64,000 nt of DNA from Parahaliea mediterranea (GTDB lineage Bacteria; Pseudomonadota; Gammaproteobacteria; Pseudomonadales; Halieaceae), in assembly GCF_003402235.1 (NCBI RefSeq), contig NZ_QEWO01000002.1, positions 372,001-436,000 on the forward strand, in the 5' to 3' direction. The notes below the pieces were generated by a model. That model was given only the letters and a program-made list of their open reading frames with translations. It had not been told where the DNA came from and ran no database searches. Positions within the stretch are counted from its first letter, which is position 1, and every line of letters begins with the position of its first letter. Below are positions 43,488-52,214 of the stretch, piece after piece. Both the position numbers and the translations under genes were made by a program.

Positions 43488-45236
43488 TCAGGCGGCCGCG
43501 GCGTCCAGGTTGGCGGCCACCGCATCCAGAAAGCCCTGCATATCCACAATGGTCTCTGCCGCGGGGTTGGTGGTCTTGCCCTTCAGGTCGCCGGTGATGG
43601 TGCCCTGGTCGACGGTGTCGATCAGGGCCGCTTTCAGGCGGCGGGCATAGTCCGCCAGGGCGCTGTTGCTCTCGCGTCCGGCCAGCACCTCCAGGGCATT
43701 GGCCACCGCGTAGATCAGCGCCGATGAATTGAAGTTGGCCTCCTTGCCGTTGGTTTCGGCAAAGCGCAGGTAAAGGTCGTGGGCCGTGCCGTGGGGCGCC
43801 TCGAACAGCAGGGTGCCATCGGTGCTTTCGATCACCGAGCTGGCCGTGGCTAGGCTGCCGCCCAGGGCGGCGGAAATGTCGGAAAAAATATCACCGTCCA
43901 GGTTCTGGGCCGGGTACAGGGCATTACGCGGCGGGTCGCAGATCATTTTCTTGAGCTGGGCGGAGGGCCGCATGATCATGAACGACGGCGGCCGGGTGCC
44001 GGCCTCGGCCAATTCATGGCGCACCTCCAGCAGCACGTTGGAGAACACCTCGTCGTACTCCATGTACTCCCGCTTCAGGCCGAAGTAGACCTCCTTGTCG
44101 TTGTGGGAGGCGTCGCGGAACACCTGGGTCACCCAGTCCTTGATGGCCTGGCGGTCGTTGGTCATGAACAGCAGCGGGTCGCCCTGCTGCACATCCCGGG
44201 CGTGCAGTTCCTCGCCGTCGATCACCACCTTGAGAATGCCGTCTTCCGGCAGGGCCATATTGAAGCTGCCGTACTGGTCGCCGCCGCCGGCGCTCATGCG
44301 CGACAGGGACACGTGGGATTTGCGCTCGGGAATGCCGTACTGCTTCAACTCCTCCACCAGTTTGTAGAGCTTGCGCCCGGTGGTGTTGTCCGGCACGCCC
44401 CACAGGGCGCGCTGCGGCGGGTTGGACACAATGCGCGCGGCCTGGGCGTCAATCAGTTCGTAGTGATAGGCCAGCCCCGCATCCAACAGCGCATCGCGGT
44501 AATCGCTGCGGTAGATGTCCTCGATGGCGGTGCGCATCACGCCGTCGTAGCCGGCGATCACTGTGTCTTTCAGGCCCAGGTAAACGTCGCGTTTCTCGGC
44601 CAGGGCGCGTTGGAAAAAGGCATGGGCCCAGGATTTAACGTCTTCCAGTGAGACGGTGGCCAGCAGCCAGGGGTCGCCCTTGCGCAGCACCCGGCGGTGC
44701 AACTCCACCGGGTCGCCACTGGCGCCCACAAAGACGACCTTGGCCACTCCGGTGGAGCGGGTCAGGGCGTTGGCGCTGTGCTTGATACCGCCGTGGTCCA
44801 TGGTGAAGACTTCGATGTCCCGGCCAATCCACTGCGGGTGGCGCACCTGCAGGTTGCGAAAGGGAATGTCCTCCCGGGTGATATTGCCGCCGATGCCCTT
44901 GCGAATGGCGCCGTTGGGAGACTTGGTGGCGAGTTTGTCGAGCTCATGTTCCTTGAGCCGCGCGTAGGTGATCAGTAGTTCATCCAGCTGGGCGCGGTTT
45001 ACCGTCATGCCGGCGTTCTTGACGCCCACACCGTGGGTTTTGAGTGCGTCGATGGCATCGCGCACCGCCTGCCCGTTGGTGGCCAGGCGGTTTTCTGCCG
45101 ACAGGTCGACCTCCACCAGTTCGATATCCAGGCGGCTGGCAACAAACTGCTCCAGAATCCGCACAAAGGCCACCTGGGCCATTTCATCGCCGTGTAACAC
45201 CACCAGCGGGTGTTTTACGCTGATTTTCTCGCTCAT
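43488..45236 (-). CDS. NADP-type isocitrate dehydrogenase with an internal duplication
   Basis: 582 residues, against about 410-420 for the eukaryote-like class. N-terminal HGDEMAQVAFVRILEQF and the central GNITREDIPF fit isocitrate dehydrogenase; the C-terminal NLDGDIFSDISAALGGSLATASSVIE and FEAPHGT carry the metal-binding Asp residues. Residues ~163-292 and ~333-450 look like two copies of one segment: VAKVV ... ELHRRVLRKGDPWLLA ... VYLGLKDTV ... NPPQRAL against ILKVV ... ELHARDVQQGDPLLFM ... VYFGLKREY ... DPPRNAL. The first copy keeps the catalytic-type KDT, the second the DGD motif. It begins near the TonB receptor terminator and is followed by a short hairpin-like stretch before 43450. 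Confidence 0.85.
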   Translation of the reverse strand: MSEKISVKHPLVVLHGDEMAQVAFVRILEQFVASRLDIELVEVDLSAENRLATNGQAVRDAIDALKTHGVGVKNAGMTVNRAQLDELLITYARLKEHELDKLATKSPNGAIRKGIGGNITREDIPFRNLQVRHPQWIGRDIEVFTMDHGGIKHSANALTRSTGVAKVVFVGASGDPVELHRRVLRKGDPWLLATVSLEDVKSWAHAFFQRALAEKRDVYLGLKDTVIAGYDGVMRTAIEDIYRSDYRDALLDAGLAYHYELIDAQAARIVSNPPQRALWGVPDNTTGRKLYKLVEELKQYGIPERKSHVSLSRMSAGGGDQYGSFNMALPEDGILKVVIDGEELHARDVQQGDPLLFMTNDRQAIKDWVTQVFRDASHNDKEVYFGLKREYMEYDEVFSNVLLEVRHELAEAGTRPPSFMIMRPSAQLKKMICDPPRNALYPAQNLDGDIFSDISAALGGSLATASSVIESTDGTLLFEAPHGTAHDLYLRFAETNGKEANFNSSALIYAVANALEVLAGRESNSALADYARRLKAALIDTVDQGTITGDLKGKTTNPAAETIVDMQGFLDAVAANLDAAAA

Positions 45237-45340
45237 TCGCTGCTCTCCGCGTATCAGCCGTTAAGAATAACGGCTGGCGGCGGCCGCGACTAGCAGCAAG
45301 AAAGGCCGGCCCGGGCAGCCGGCGTGTGAGGTAGGCATCT

Positions 45341-45378
45341 GAGGCTCGCGCGCAACAACCGCACAGCGCGCGAGCCTC
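45341..45378 (-). terminator. 13-base-pair hairpin after TonB receptor gene
   Basis: Arms gaggctcgcgcgc and gcgcgcgagcctc are perfectly complementary around a 12-base loop, 28 bases beyond the receptor stop and 105 bases before the isocitrate dehydrogenase start. No T-run. Confidence 0.55.
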
Positions 45379-45405
45379 GACAGGGCGAGAGCCGCCGCAG
45401 GACGA

Positions 45406-47838
45406 TCAGAACCAGGCGTAGCGCAGCCCCAGTCCGTAGGTGCGCGGCATGTTGTAGTAGGCCGTGACACCGTGGGGGTCGTCGTCGGTGTTCATGCGGT
45501 AGGCTTCGTTGCCCAGGTTTTGCCCCCAGAGGAAGAGCTCCCAGCGATCATCCTGCGACCCCAGGCCAATACGGCCACCCCACAGGGTGTAGCTGCCGGC
45601 CTTCAGCACTTCGGTGTTGTTCAGGTCTTTGTAGATTTCATCGCTGTAGTTCATGTTGACCATGGCCGACAGCAGCAGGTTATCCCCCAGCGGCCACTGG
45701 TATCGCACCATGCCGTTGTAGGTCAGCTCCGGGGCATCCGGCACGTGGTTGCCCTCGTAGAGGGCGGATTCGGCCGGGTCATCGGAGTCAAAGCGTTTGA
45801 CCTCGCTGTCCAGGGCCGCCACGCCAAAGCGCACATCCAGCCCGACCATCGGCCGCCACCACAGTTCCAGTTCGCCGCCGATGATTTCCGCCTTGCCCGC
45901 GTTGCGGCGCAGGCTCTCCGAGTTGCCGCTGCCAAGCTCCACCGTCACCTCGGCCTGCATGTCGTCAAAATCGTAGTAGTACAGGGCGCCGTTCAACTGC
46001 AGGCTGGAATCCAGCAGGGTGCTTTTGAAGCCGAGTTCGGTGGCCCACAGGGTCTCGGCGCCAAAGGGCAGGGTTGCCGCCTCCTGCAGAATGGTGGAGC
46101 CGTCGAACCCCCCGCTCTTGTAGCCCTTGCTGGTGGACAAGTACACCAGCACATCGTCGTTGGGCGTCCAGTTCAGCGCCAGCTTGCCGGACACGTCGTC
46201 GTCTTCGTAGCGGTTGTCCACGTAAATCGGCAGGTCGCTGTACAGCAGCGACAGCAGCGGTGGATAGCCTTCGGCCGCGCTGACCGCCACGGTGCCACCG
46301 GTGAAGGTCTTTTCCTCCTCGGTATAGCGCAGGCCGGCGGTAATATTCCAGTTGGATGATAACTGCCATTCGTACTGGCCGAACAGGGCCCAGGATTCCC
46401 CCTCCTGCAGGTAGTCGATATCCGCCATGCCCGATACCGGCAGGCTGTAGAACTCACCATCGGTTGGCACCCCGGCCGGGAAATAGCTGTGCAGCAGCGG
46501 TGTCAGCCCGCGGGTCGTGACATCCACCAGCGATACCTGCTTGGTGAAGTCCACTTCCTCGTCCATGTAGAAGGCGCCAATAACCCAGTGATCGTCACCC
46601 CGCTCGCCCGTCAGGCGCAGCTCCTGGGTCCACTGGCTCAGGTTGTCGCTGAAGTCGGTGTTGTAGATACGCATTGCACTACCCGACTGGTAGAGCTGGT
46701 CGCGGTCGAGTTCCTCCAGCCCGGTTACCGAGGTGAGCGTGGCCCAGCCCAGGTCCCAGTCGAGTTTCAGCACGCCGCCAAACTGGCGGGCATCGACATC
46801 CGGCGCCTGGGTGACGTAAACATCATACTCGTCAGTCAGGGCGGGAATGGTGAACTCGGTGAGGGGCAGTACCGGGAACGGCAGATCGGGACTGCCGCTG
46901 AGGCTGGCATTGACCCCCTGCAACACCTGCAGCGCCACCGGGGTCGCACCGGCGGAAAAGTTGTGGTCTTCCAGCTGGGTCGGCACCCACAGTTCCGAGC
47001 GGTCGCGACTGCCGTGTACGCTGAACAGCACATCGAGCGTATCTGCCGGCTGCCAGGTAAAGCTCAGCCTGAGGGCCTGGGTGTCCACATCGCCCAGGCT
47101 GTCATCGCCGCGGAAGTCGCCCAGCGGCTCGATGCCACCGGGGATCGGCGTGTAGCCCACCGCCGCATCGGGCGTGGGCTGGGCATCCAGGTGGCCATCG
47201 GCGCGGTTGACCGAGAACGCCAGCCGCGCCCCCAGGGTATCGCTTAGGGGTCCGCCGATGCCGCCCTCCAGCTCTCGCGTGTTGTAGTTGCCATAGCGGG
47301 CCTCCACATCCGCTTCCAGCGCGTCGCCGGGCTTGCGGCTGAAGAAGTTCACCGAGCCGGCCGTGGTGTTGCGCCCGAACAGGGTGCCCTGGGGGCCTTT
47401 CAGCACCTCCACGCGCTCAATATCAAACAGCTGGAAGCCCAGGTAGCCGTTGGAGCCTAGGTACACCTCATCCACATGAACCGCCGCCGAGGGGCTGTTG
47501 TTGGTGTTGTAGTCGTTCAGCCCCACGCCCCGGATGGTAATGACGGGGTTGGAGTTGCCCACGGTGTTCTTGATATCCAGCCCGGGGGTTTGCGCGGCAA
47601 GGTCGATGGGGCGATTCACCCCCAGCTGCCCGAGCTGGTCGGCGGTAAAGGCGCTCACCGCAATGCCCACATCCTGCATGGACTGGGCGCGTTTTTGCGC
47701 GGTGACAATCACCTCCTCCAGCGCCTGGGCCCCCGCGGTGGACGGCAGGGCCAGGGCCGCGGCCAGGGCAAACAGCGCAAAGGGCGGCCGCACCGGGCGG
47801 GCAGCAAGAGAAGGACAAACAGGCAGTTGCGTTGGCAT
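45406..47838 (-). CDS. TonB-dependent receptor (probable BlaI-regulon member)
   Basis: About 810 residues from ATG 47838 (GGAG about 9 bases upstream). Signal peptide AALALPSTAGA, TonB box LEEVIVTAQKRAQ, plug with IERVEVLKGPQGTLFGRNTTAG, a long barrel, and the last residue Phe (LRYAWF). No iron-uptake gene is adjacent. A 15-base palindrome (47930-47944) with the TACA-N-TGTA core of BlaI operators lies about 92 bases upstream, and the BlaI/BlaR1-like pair is the next locus. Cargo unknown; a cell-wall-derived ligand is a speculation from the regulators. Confidence 0.88.
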   Translation of the reverse strand: MPTQLPVCPSLAARPVRPPFALFALAAALALPSTAGAQALEEVIVTAQKRAQSMQDVGIAVSAFTADQLGQLGVNRPIDLAAQTPGLDIKNTVGNSNPVITIRGVGLNDYNTNNSPSAAVHVDEVYLGSNGYLGFQLFDIERVEVLKGPQGTLFGRNTTAGSVNFFSRKPGDALEADVEARYGNYNTRELEGGIGGPLSDTLGARLAFSVNRADGHLDAQPTPDAAVGYTPIPGGIEPLGDFRGDDSLGDVDTQALRLSFTWQPADTLDVLFSVHGSRDRSELWVPTQLEDHNFSAGATPVALQVLQGVNASLSGSPDLPFPVLPLTEFTIPALTDEYDVYVTQAPDVDARQFGGVLKLDWDLGWATLTSVTGLEELDRDQLYQSGSAMRIYNTDFSDNLSQWTQELRLTGERGDDHWVIGAFYMDEEVDFTKQVSLVDVTTRGLTPLLHSYFPAGVPTDGEFYSLPVSGMADIDYLQEGESWALFGQYEWQLSSNWNITAGLRYTEEEKTFTGGTVAVSAAEGYPPLLSLLYSDLPIYVDNRYEDDDVSGKLALNWTPNDDVLVYLSTSKGYKSGGFDGSTILQEAATLPFGAETLWATELGFKSTLLDSSLQLNGALYYYDFDDMQAEVTVELGSGNSESLRRNAGKAEIIGGELELWWRPMVGLDVRFGVAALDSEVKRFDSDDPAESALYEGNHVPDAPELTYNGMVRYQWPLGDNLLLSAMVNMNYSDEIYKDLNNTEVLKAGSYTLWGGRIGLGSQDDRWELFLWGQNLGNEAYRMNTDDDPHGVTAYYNMPRTYGLGLRYAWF

Positions 47839-47929
47839 AGCGAACAATCTCCAGACTGGGCGCGGCCGAGCCTGCCGGGCAAACACCGTTGGCGTGGGCG
47901 GGGCTCGTTGCGCTAATTATTATCTCGTT

Positions 47930-47944
47930 AGCTACATTGTAGCT
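47930..47944. promoter_or_regulatory. candidate BlaI operator before the TonB receptor
   Basis: agctacattgtagct is a perfect 15-base palindrome with the TACA-N-TGTA core seen in BlaI/MecI operators. The 13-base core differs by one base from the site before blaI (49954-49966). Confidence 0.6.
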
Positions 47945-47992
47945 TGAGCGATTATGCGCGCCTGAGAATGTCTGTCAACAGCCATAAGCGGG

Positions 47993-49531
47993 CTACTCGC
48001 CCTGGAAGCGGAGCAACTGCAGGGGGTCGACCAGCACCCCCTGATAGAAGACGGCCAGGTGCAGCCGGGTGGGCGAGGCAGGAAAGCCTTCAGCGGAAAA
48101 GCTGCGCGGCGAATAGTGATCTGCCAGCAAGCGGCCGATGGGCTCGCCGCCCTGCAGCCGCTGGCCCTGCTGCAATGGGCTGTGGCCAACGTAGTGGTAG
48201 CGCACCAGGGCGCCGTTGTCGTGGCGAATGCTGACGTAGCCGCCGGTGCTCTGGGCAATGCCGTCCAGCGGCTCCATCACCACCCGCTCTACCCGCCCCG
48301 GCCCCAGGGCATAGACGGTGCTGCCCTCCGGCAGAAGGATATCAATGCCCTCGTGGAACACTTCCATCTCGCCCAGTCCCAGGGGAACGTCCAGGGGAAT
48401 ATCGTGGAACCCAGCCAGCACCCGGCCCCGCTCCACCGGCAGGTACAAGCGTTCAATATCCGCCGGCACCAGTTGCTGGCTGCGCTCCCGCAGGGCCCGC
48501 GCCGCCGATTCGCCACTGGCGGTGGGCATGATAAAGAGCATGGTGAAGGCCAGCGTCAGCAGCATCACCGCCCCCTCCCGCGCCCCCGGCAGGGATTGCC
48601 GCCCCAGGGCCAGCACCCGGGCACGGTAGCCATCGTGACGCAGCGACAAGCCCGGCACGCCGCCTGGCGATACTGTGTGCCGGGAACGGAAGTAACACAC
48701 GATATCGAGCAGCCCCTGGGCGTATTCGCCGCGGGTCTGGCACTGGCAGCGCACTGCCAAGGTGTCGCACACAATCTCCCGCTGCTCCTCCCACAACCGC
48801 CCCACCAGGCGCTGCAATGGGAAGAAGAAAAACACACAGCGGGTCAGGCCGATCACAACGCCCCACAGGTCGTCACAGCGCTTCACATGCGCCATTTCGT
48901 GGGACAGCAGGGTCAGCAGGGCCTGCTCATCCAGCGTTGCGAGCATCGGCGCGGGCACAAAAATCACCGGCCGCAGCGTGCCCATGGTAAAGGGCGACTC
49001 CGCCCCCTCACCGGCCAGGAGCCGCACCCGCCGGGCCACCCGGCAACGCAGCTGCACCTGGGCCAGCAGGCGCGCCGCGCTGCCACTGGTCACCAGGGCG
49101 GCGCGCTGCACCACCCGGCGGTAAAACCGGCGCCGGTACAGCAGGTGGCACACCGAACACACACTCACCAACCCCCACAGGGCCACCAGCGACACCGCCA
49201 GCGACACCTGGGTGTAGCCGGGCCACAGTGGCCGACTCAGCAAGTTCACCAAATCGAGCTGCGTTAGGTGGAAGTTGGCCGACAGCAACTCCAGCCGCGG
49301 GTAGAGGTCATCCAGCAATTGGCGCAGGGTAAAGCCGACTTGCCAGTCGCCGGGAATAAAGGGGCGCAGCGCCACCAGCCCCCACAGCGCCAGTTGCAGG
49401 CGGGGGTGGCGCGCCTGCAGCAGCAAGCATGTGGCAAACACCAATGCGAACAGAATCAGCGTATGCAGCAACTGGCCGCTGACCAGCATGATCAGCAGGT
49501 TGCAGAGGTAGTTGAGGTATTGCGGCTCCAT
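47993..49531 (-). CDS. BlaR1-like M56 membrane peptidase with C-terminal M23-like domain
   Basis: 512 residues. Several N-terminal membrane helices surround the M56 zinc site HEMAH (residues 211-215) with the downstream EEQREIVCDTLAV segment, as in BlaR1/MecR1 sensors that cleave the BlaI repressor. A further helix (AVMLLTLAFTMLFIMPTAS) is followed by an extracytoplasmic region whose last ~130 residues resemble an M23/LytM peptidase: HEGIDILLPEGSTVYALGPG (HxxxD at 393-397), GYVSIRHDNGALVRYHYV, GQRLQGGEPIG and LHLAVFYQG. Where active M23 enzymes have HxH near the end, this protein has Arg489-Leu-His491. So the sensor probably binds, and may not cut, peptidoglycan. 16 bases after blaI. Confidence 0.83.
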   Translation of the reverse strand: MEPQYLNYLCNLLIMLVSGQLLHTLILFALVFATCLLLQARHPRLQLALWGLVALRPFIPGDWQVGFTLRQLLDDLYPRLELLSANFHLTQLDLVNLLSRPLWPGYTQVSLAVSLVALWGLVSVCSVCHLLYRRRFYRRVVQRAALVTSGSAARLLAQVQLRCRVARRVRLLAGEGAESPFTMGTLRPVIFVPAPMLATLDEQALLTLLSHEMAHVKRCDDLWGVVIGLTRCVFFFFPLQRLVGRLWEEQREIVCDTLAVRCQCQTRGEYAQGLLDIVCYFRSRHTVSPGGVPGLSLRHDGYRARVLALGRQSLPGAREGAVMLLTLAFTMLFIMPTASGESAARALRERSQQLVPADIERLYLPVERGRVLAGFHDIPLDVPLGLGEMEVFHEGIDILLPEGSTVYALGPGRVERVVMEPLDGIAQSTGGYVSIRHDNGALVRYHYVGHSPLQQGQRLQGGEPIGRLLADHYSPRSFSAEGFPASPTRLHLAVFYQGVLVDPLQLLRFQGE

Positions 49532-49547
49532 GCGACAGGGCCGGGCC

Positions 49548-49922
49548 TCAGTCTTCGTCCTTCAGGCGGGCGCTGAGTTTTTCCAGCTCGGCCAGCTCTT
49601 CGTCGCTGATGTTTTCACTTTTGCCAAACATGGACACCACCGCTCGGGTATCCATGCCCAGTACATGGTCGGCAAAAAAGCGCACCCAGCGGGCCAGGCC
49701 CACCGGCCGGGTAATGGCGGGGCGATACACATTCATCCCGTGCAGGTTGCGCCGGTGCAACAACCCCTTGCGATGCATGCGCTCGATATTGGTTTTGGTG
49801 GTGGACAACGCCCAGTCGCTGTCGAGGGTTTCGTGGACCTCGCGGATACTGAACTCGCCCTCCCCCCACATCACATTGAGGATTTTGTACTCCGCCTTGG
49901 TGAGTTCCGGTAATTCGCTCAT
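49548..49922 (-). CDS. BlaI/MecI/CopY-family repressor
   Basis: 124 residues from ATG 49922, the family length; earlier ATGs at 49946 and 49958 are in frame, but the candidate operator at 49954-49966 overlaps the longest one. Winged helix: ELTKAEYKILNVMWGEGEFSIREVHETL, WALSTTKTNIERMHRKGLL, and a C-terminal dimerisation helix rich in Glu (ISDEELAELEKLSARLKDED). The protease cleavage site of BlaI proteins (Asn-Phe) is not obvious here. Operon with the BlaR1-like gene; likely autorepressor. Confidence 0.87.
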   Translation of the reverse strand: MSELPELTKAEYKILNVMWGEGEFSIREVHETLDSDWALSTTKTNIERMHRKGLLHRRNLHGMNVYRPAITRPVGLARWVRFFADHVLGMDTRAVVSMFGKSENISDEELAELEKLSARLKDED

Positions 49923-49953
49923 GGCCGTCGCCCGTGACATGGTCATCTGATGG

Positions 49954-49966
49954 GCCACAATGTAGC
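49954..49966. promoter_or_regulatory. candidate BlaI operator before blaI
   Basis: gccacaatgtagc; read on the minus strand, gctacattgtggc, it matches gctacattgtagc at 47931-47943 in 12 of 13 positions. It lies 31 bases before the preferred blaI start. Confidence 0.6.
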
Positions 49967-50195
49967 ATGGGGCCTGGCGATGACAAAAGCTGGGCTATTT
50001 TCAAGACGAGGGTCAGGGCTGTACTCATACAACGCTGGGCCGGAAGCGGTATGCGCGCCTGAAAGCCTACCTGTTCCATTTAGGCTGGTTCGCCTCCACC
50101 TGCGCTTCGGCATCGAGGATATCTGCGACCCTGATTGACCCCGCCCACGCGCGGGCGGCTCGTCTGTGAAATCACTACGCTTTCTGGAGGGGGTA

Positions 50196-50540
50196 ATGTC
50201 CATGAATCCACAACGGCAAAGCGCCCTGATCATGGCCGTTCTCGCAACGTGCTTGTCGCTTGCTGGCTATTGGGGCCTGCCAGCATTTGGCGCGTTAGTG
50301 ACGCTTTCATTCATCGCTGTGCCGCTGGGTGCTTACTGCGCGCTAAACGGTGCACCGAAAACAGCGGCTGTTGCTGTTTACTTTGGTGTGGCGACATGGC
50401 TGCCGTTCCTCGTATCGCGGGACAGTACGTTTTTCTTTGGGAAGGGCTATTTCGCTCTGCTGCCAGGCGGCCTTGTGTTGTGCCTGTTGCTGGTGATTCT
50501 GCACCTGCGCAGTGCCGGGCGCGCAAAGCGTTCAGGCTAA
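50196..50540 (+). CDS. small integral membrane protein
   Basis: 114 residues from ATG 50196, preceded by ggaggggg. Four hydrophobic helices: LIMAVLATCLSLAGYWGLPAF, VTLSFIAVPLGAYCAL, TAAVAVYFGVATWLPFLV and FALLPGGLVLCLLLVILHL, with basic residues at the end (RSAGRAKRSG). No family recognised. Base composition is somewhat lower in GC than neighbours, and the 230 bases before it hold nothing else that I can support except a short GC-rich hairpin near 50142-50159. Confidence 0.65.
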   Translation: MSMNPQRQSALIMAVLATCLSLAGYWGLPAFGALVTLSFIAVPLGAYCALNGAPKTAAVAVYFGVATWLPFLVSRDSTFFFGKGYFALLPGGLVLCLLLVILHLRSAGRAKRSG

Positions 50541-50574
50541 AAAACCGGGGAGACCGCACAGCAGCCTCCCCGGT
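50539..50574 (-). terminator. intrinsic terminator of the isocitrate lyase gene
   Basis: On the minus strand, ctccccggt at 50566-50574 read backwards pairs with accggggag at 50544-50552 (9 perfect base pairs), followed by a TTTTT run (50543-50539). It lies 44 bases after the aceA stop. A second GC-rich inverted repeat (50591-50612) lies just before it. It overlaps the end of the opposing small gene. Confidence 0.85.
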
Positions 50575-50618
50575 AACGGGATGGAACGGAGCCCCGGGCA
50601 ACGCCCCGGGGCGCGGCA

Positions 50619-52214
50619 TCAGCCGAACTGGTTCATGGTGTTGTCTTTACCCGCCGCCTTCAGCGCGGCCTCACCGGCAAAGTACTCTTTGTGGTCGTCG
50701 CCCATGTCGGAGCCGGCCATGTTCTGGTGCTTGACGCAGGCAATACCCTGGCGGATTTCCTTGCGCTGCACACCGGCCACGTAACCCAGCATGCCCTGGT
50801 CGCCGAAGTACTCCTTGGCCAGGTTGTCGGTGGACAGGGCCGCGGTGTGGTAGGTCGGCAGGGTGATGAGGTGGTGGAAGATGCCGGCTTCGCGGGAGGC
50901 ATCGGCCTGGAAGGTGCGGATCTTCTCGTCGGCGACTACGGCCAGCTCGCTGCTGTCGTACTCTTCGCTCATCAGCTTGTCGCGATCGTAGGCGGATACA
51001 TCCTTGCCCTCTTCGCTCCAGGCATCGAACACCTGCTGGCGGAAGTTGAGGGTCCAGTTGAAGGACGGGCTGTTGTTGTACACCAGCTTGGCATTGGGCA
51101 CGGTTTCGCGGATGCGGTTGACCATGGCGGCAATCTGGCCGACGTGGGGTTTTTCGGTCTCGATCCACAGCAGGTCGGCACCGTTTTGCAGGGAGGTGAT
51201 GCAGTCCAGCACCACGCGGTCTTCACCGCTGCCCTTGCGGAACTGGAACAGGTTGGACGGCAGGCGCTTGGGACGCAGCAGTTTGCCATCGCGGCTGATC
51301 AGTACTTCGCCGTTGCCGATGCTGGCGGCATCAACTTCGTCGCAGTCCAGGAAGCTGTTGTACTGGTCGCCCAAATCGCCCGGCTCGTGGGTCACGGCGA
51401 TCTGCTTGGTCAGGCCGGCGCCGAGGGAGTCGGTCCGGGCAACAATCACACCGTTTTCAACGCCCAGTTCCAGGAAGGCGTAACGCACGGCGCGGATTTT
51501 GGCCAGGAAGTCCTCGTGGGGCACGGTGACCTTGCCGTCCTGGTGGCCACACTGCTTCTCGTCGGACACCTGGTTCTCGATCTGGATGGCGCAGGCGCCC
51601 GCCTCGATCATCTTCTTGGCCAGCAGGTAGGTGGCCTCGGCGTTGCCAAAGCCAGCATCGATGTCGGCGATGATCGGCACAACGTGGGTCTGGAAGTTGT
51701 CGATCTGGTTCTGCAGGTCTTTGGCCTTCACTTCGTCGCCGGCTTCGCGGGCGTCGTCCAGCGCGCGGAACAGGCCACCCATTTCACGGGCGTCGGCCTG
51801 GCGCAGGAAGGTGTACAGCTCTTCGATCAGGCCGGGCACGGAGGTTTTCTCGTGCATGCTCTGGTCGGGCAGCGGGCCAAACTCGGAACGCAGGGCCGCA
51901 ATCATCCAGCCAGACAGGTAGAGGTAGCGCTTGTTGGTGGTGCCCAGGTGCTTCTTGATGGCGATCAACTTCTGCTGGCCAATGAAGCCGTGCCAGCAGC
52001 CCAGCGACTGGGTGTAGCTCGCGGTGTCGGCGTCGTAGTCGGCCATGTCTTTACGCATGATATCGGCGGTGTAGCGGGCAATGTCCAGGCCAGTGCGGAA
52101 GCGGTTCTGCAGGGCCATGCGCGCGGCGTATTCGGGGTTGATGGCATCCCAGGTGCTGCCCTGTGCGTCGCACAGTTTGGCAAAGGAATCGGTAGTCTGC
52201 TGGTAAGTGGCCAT
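50619..52214 (-). CDS. aceA: isocitrate lyase
   Basis: First enzyme of the glyoxylate shunt: isocitrate to glyoxylate and succinate. 531 residues from ATG 52214 (aggacc upstream), the size of the Pseudomonas/Acinetobacter-type enzyme rather than the 430-residue E. coli form. SDEKQCGHQDGKV contains the catalytic Cys; IVARTDS, VPIIADIDAGFGNAEATY and WIETEKPH are further family motifs. Ends QFG. Allows growth on acetate and fatty acids, in keeping with the lipid genes at the right end. The 557 bases upstream are discussed separately. Confidence 0.96.
   Translation of the reverse strand: MATYQQTTDSFAKLCDAQGSTWDAINPEYAARMALQNRFRTGLDIARYTADIMRKDMADYDADTASYTQSLGCWHGFIGQQKLIAIKKHLGTTNKRYLYLSGWMIAALRSEFGPLPDQSMHEKTSVPGLIEELYTFLRQADAREMGGLFRALDDAREAGDEVKAKDLQNQIDNFQTHVVPIIADIDAGFGNAEATYLLAKKMIEAGACAIQIENQVSDEKQCGHQDGKVTVPHEDFLAKIRAVRYAFLELGVENGVIVARTDSLGAGLTKQIAVTHEPGDLGDQYNSFLDCDEVDAASIGNGEVLISRDGKLLRPKRLPSNLFQFRKGSGEDRVVLDCITSLQNGADLLWIETEKPHVGQIAAMVNRIRETVPNAKLVYNNSPSFNWTLNFRQQVFDAWSEEGKDVSAYDRDKLMSEEYDSSELAVVADEKIRTFQADASREAGIFHHLITLPTYHTAALSTDNLAKEYFGDQGMLGYVAGVQRKEIRQGIACVKHQNMAGSDMGDDHKEYFAGEAALKAAGKDNTMNQFG

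Noticed and set aside
49950-50138. 62-codon plus-strand frame before the small membrane protein
   Set aside because: No ribosome site, no recognisable sequence, and it overlaps the candidate BlaI operator and promoter.
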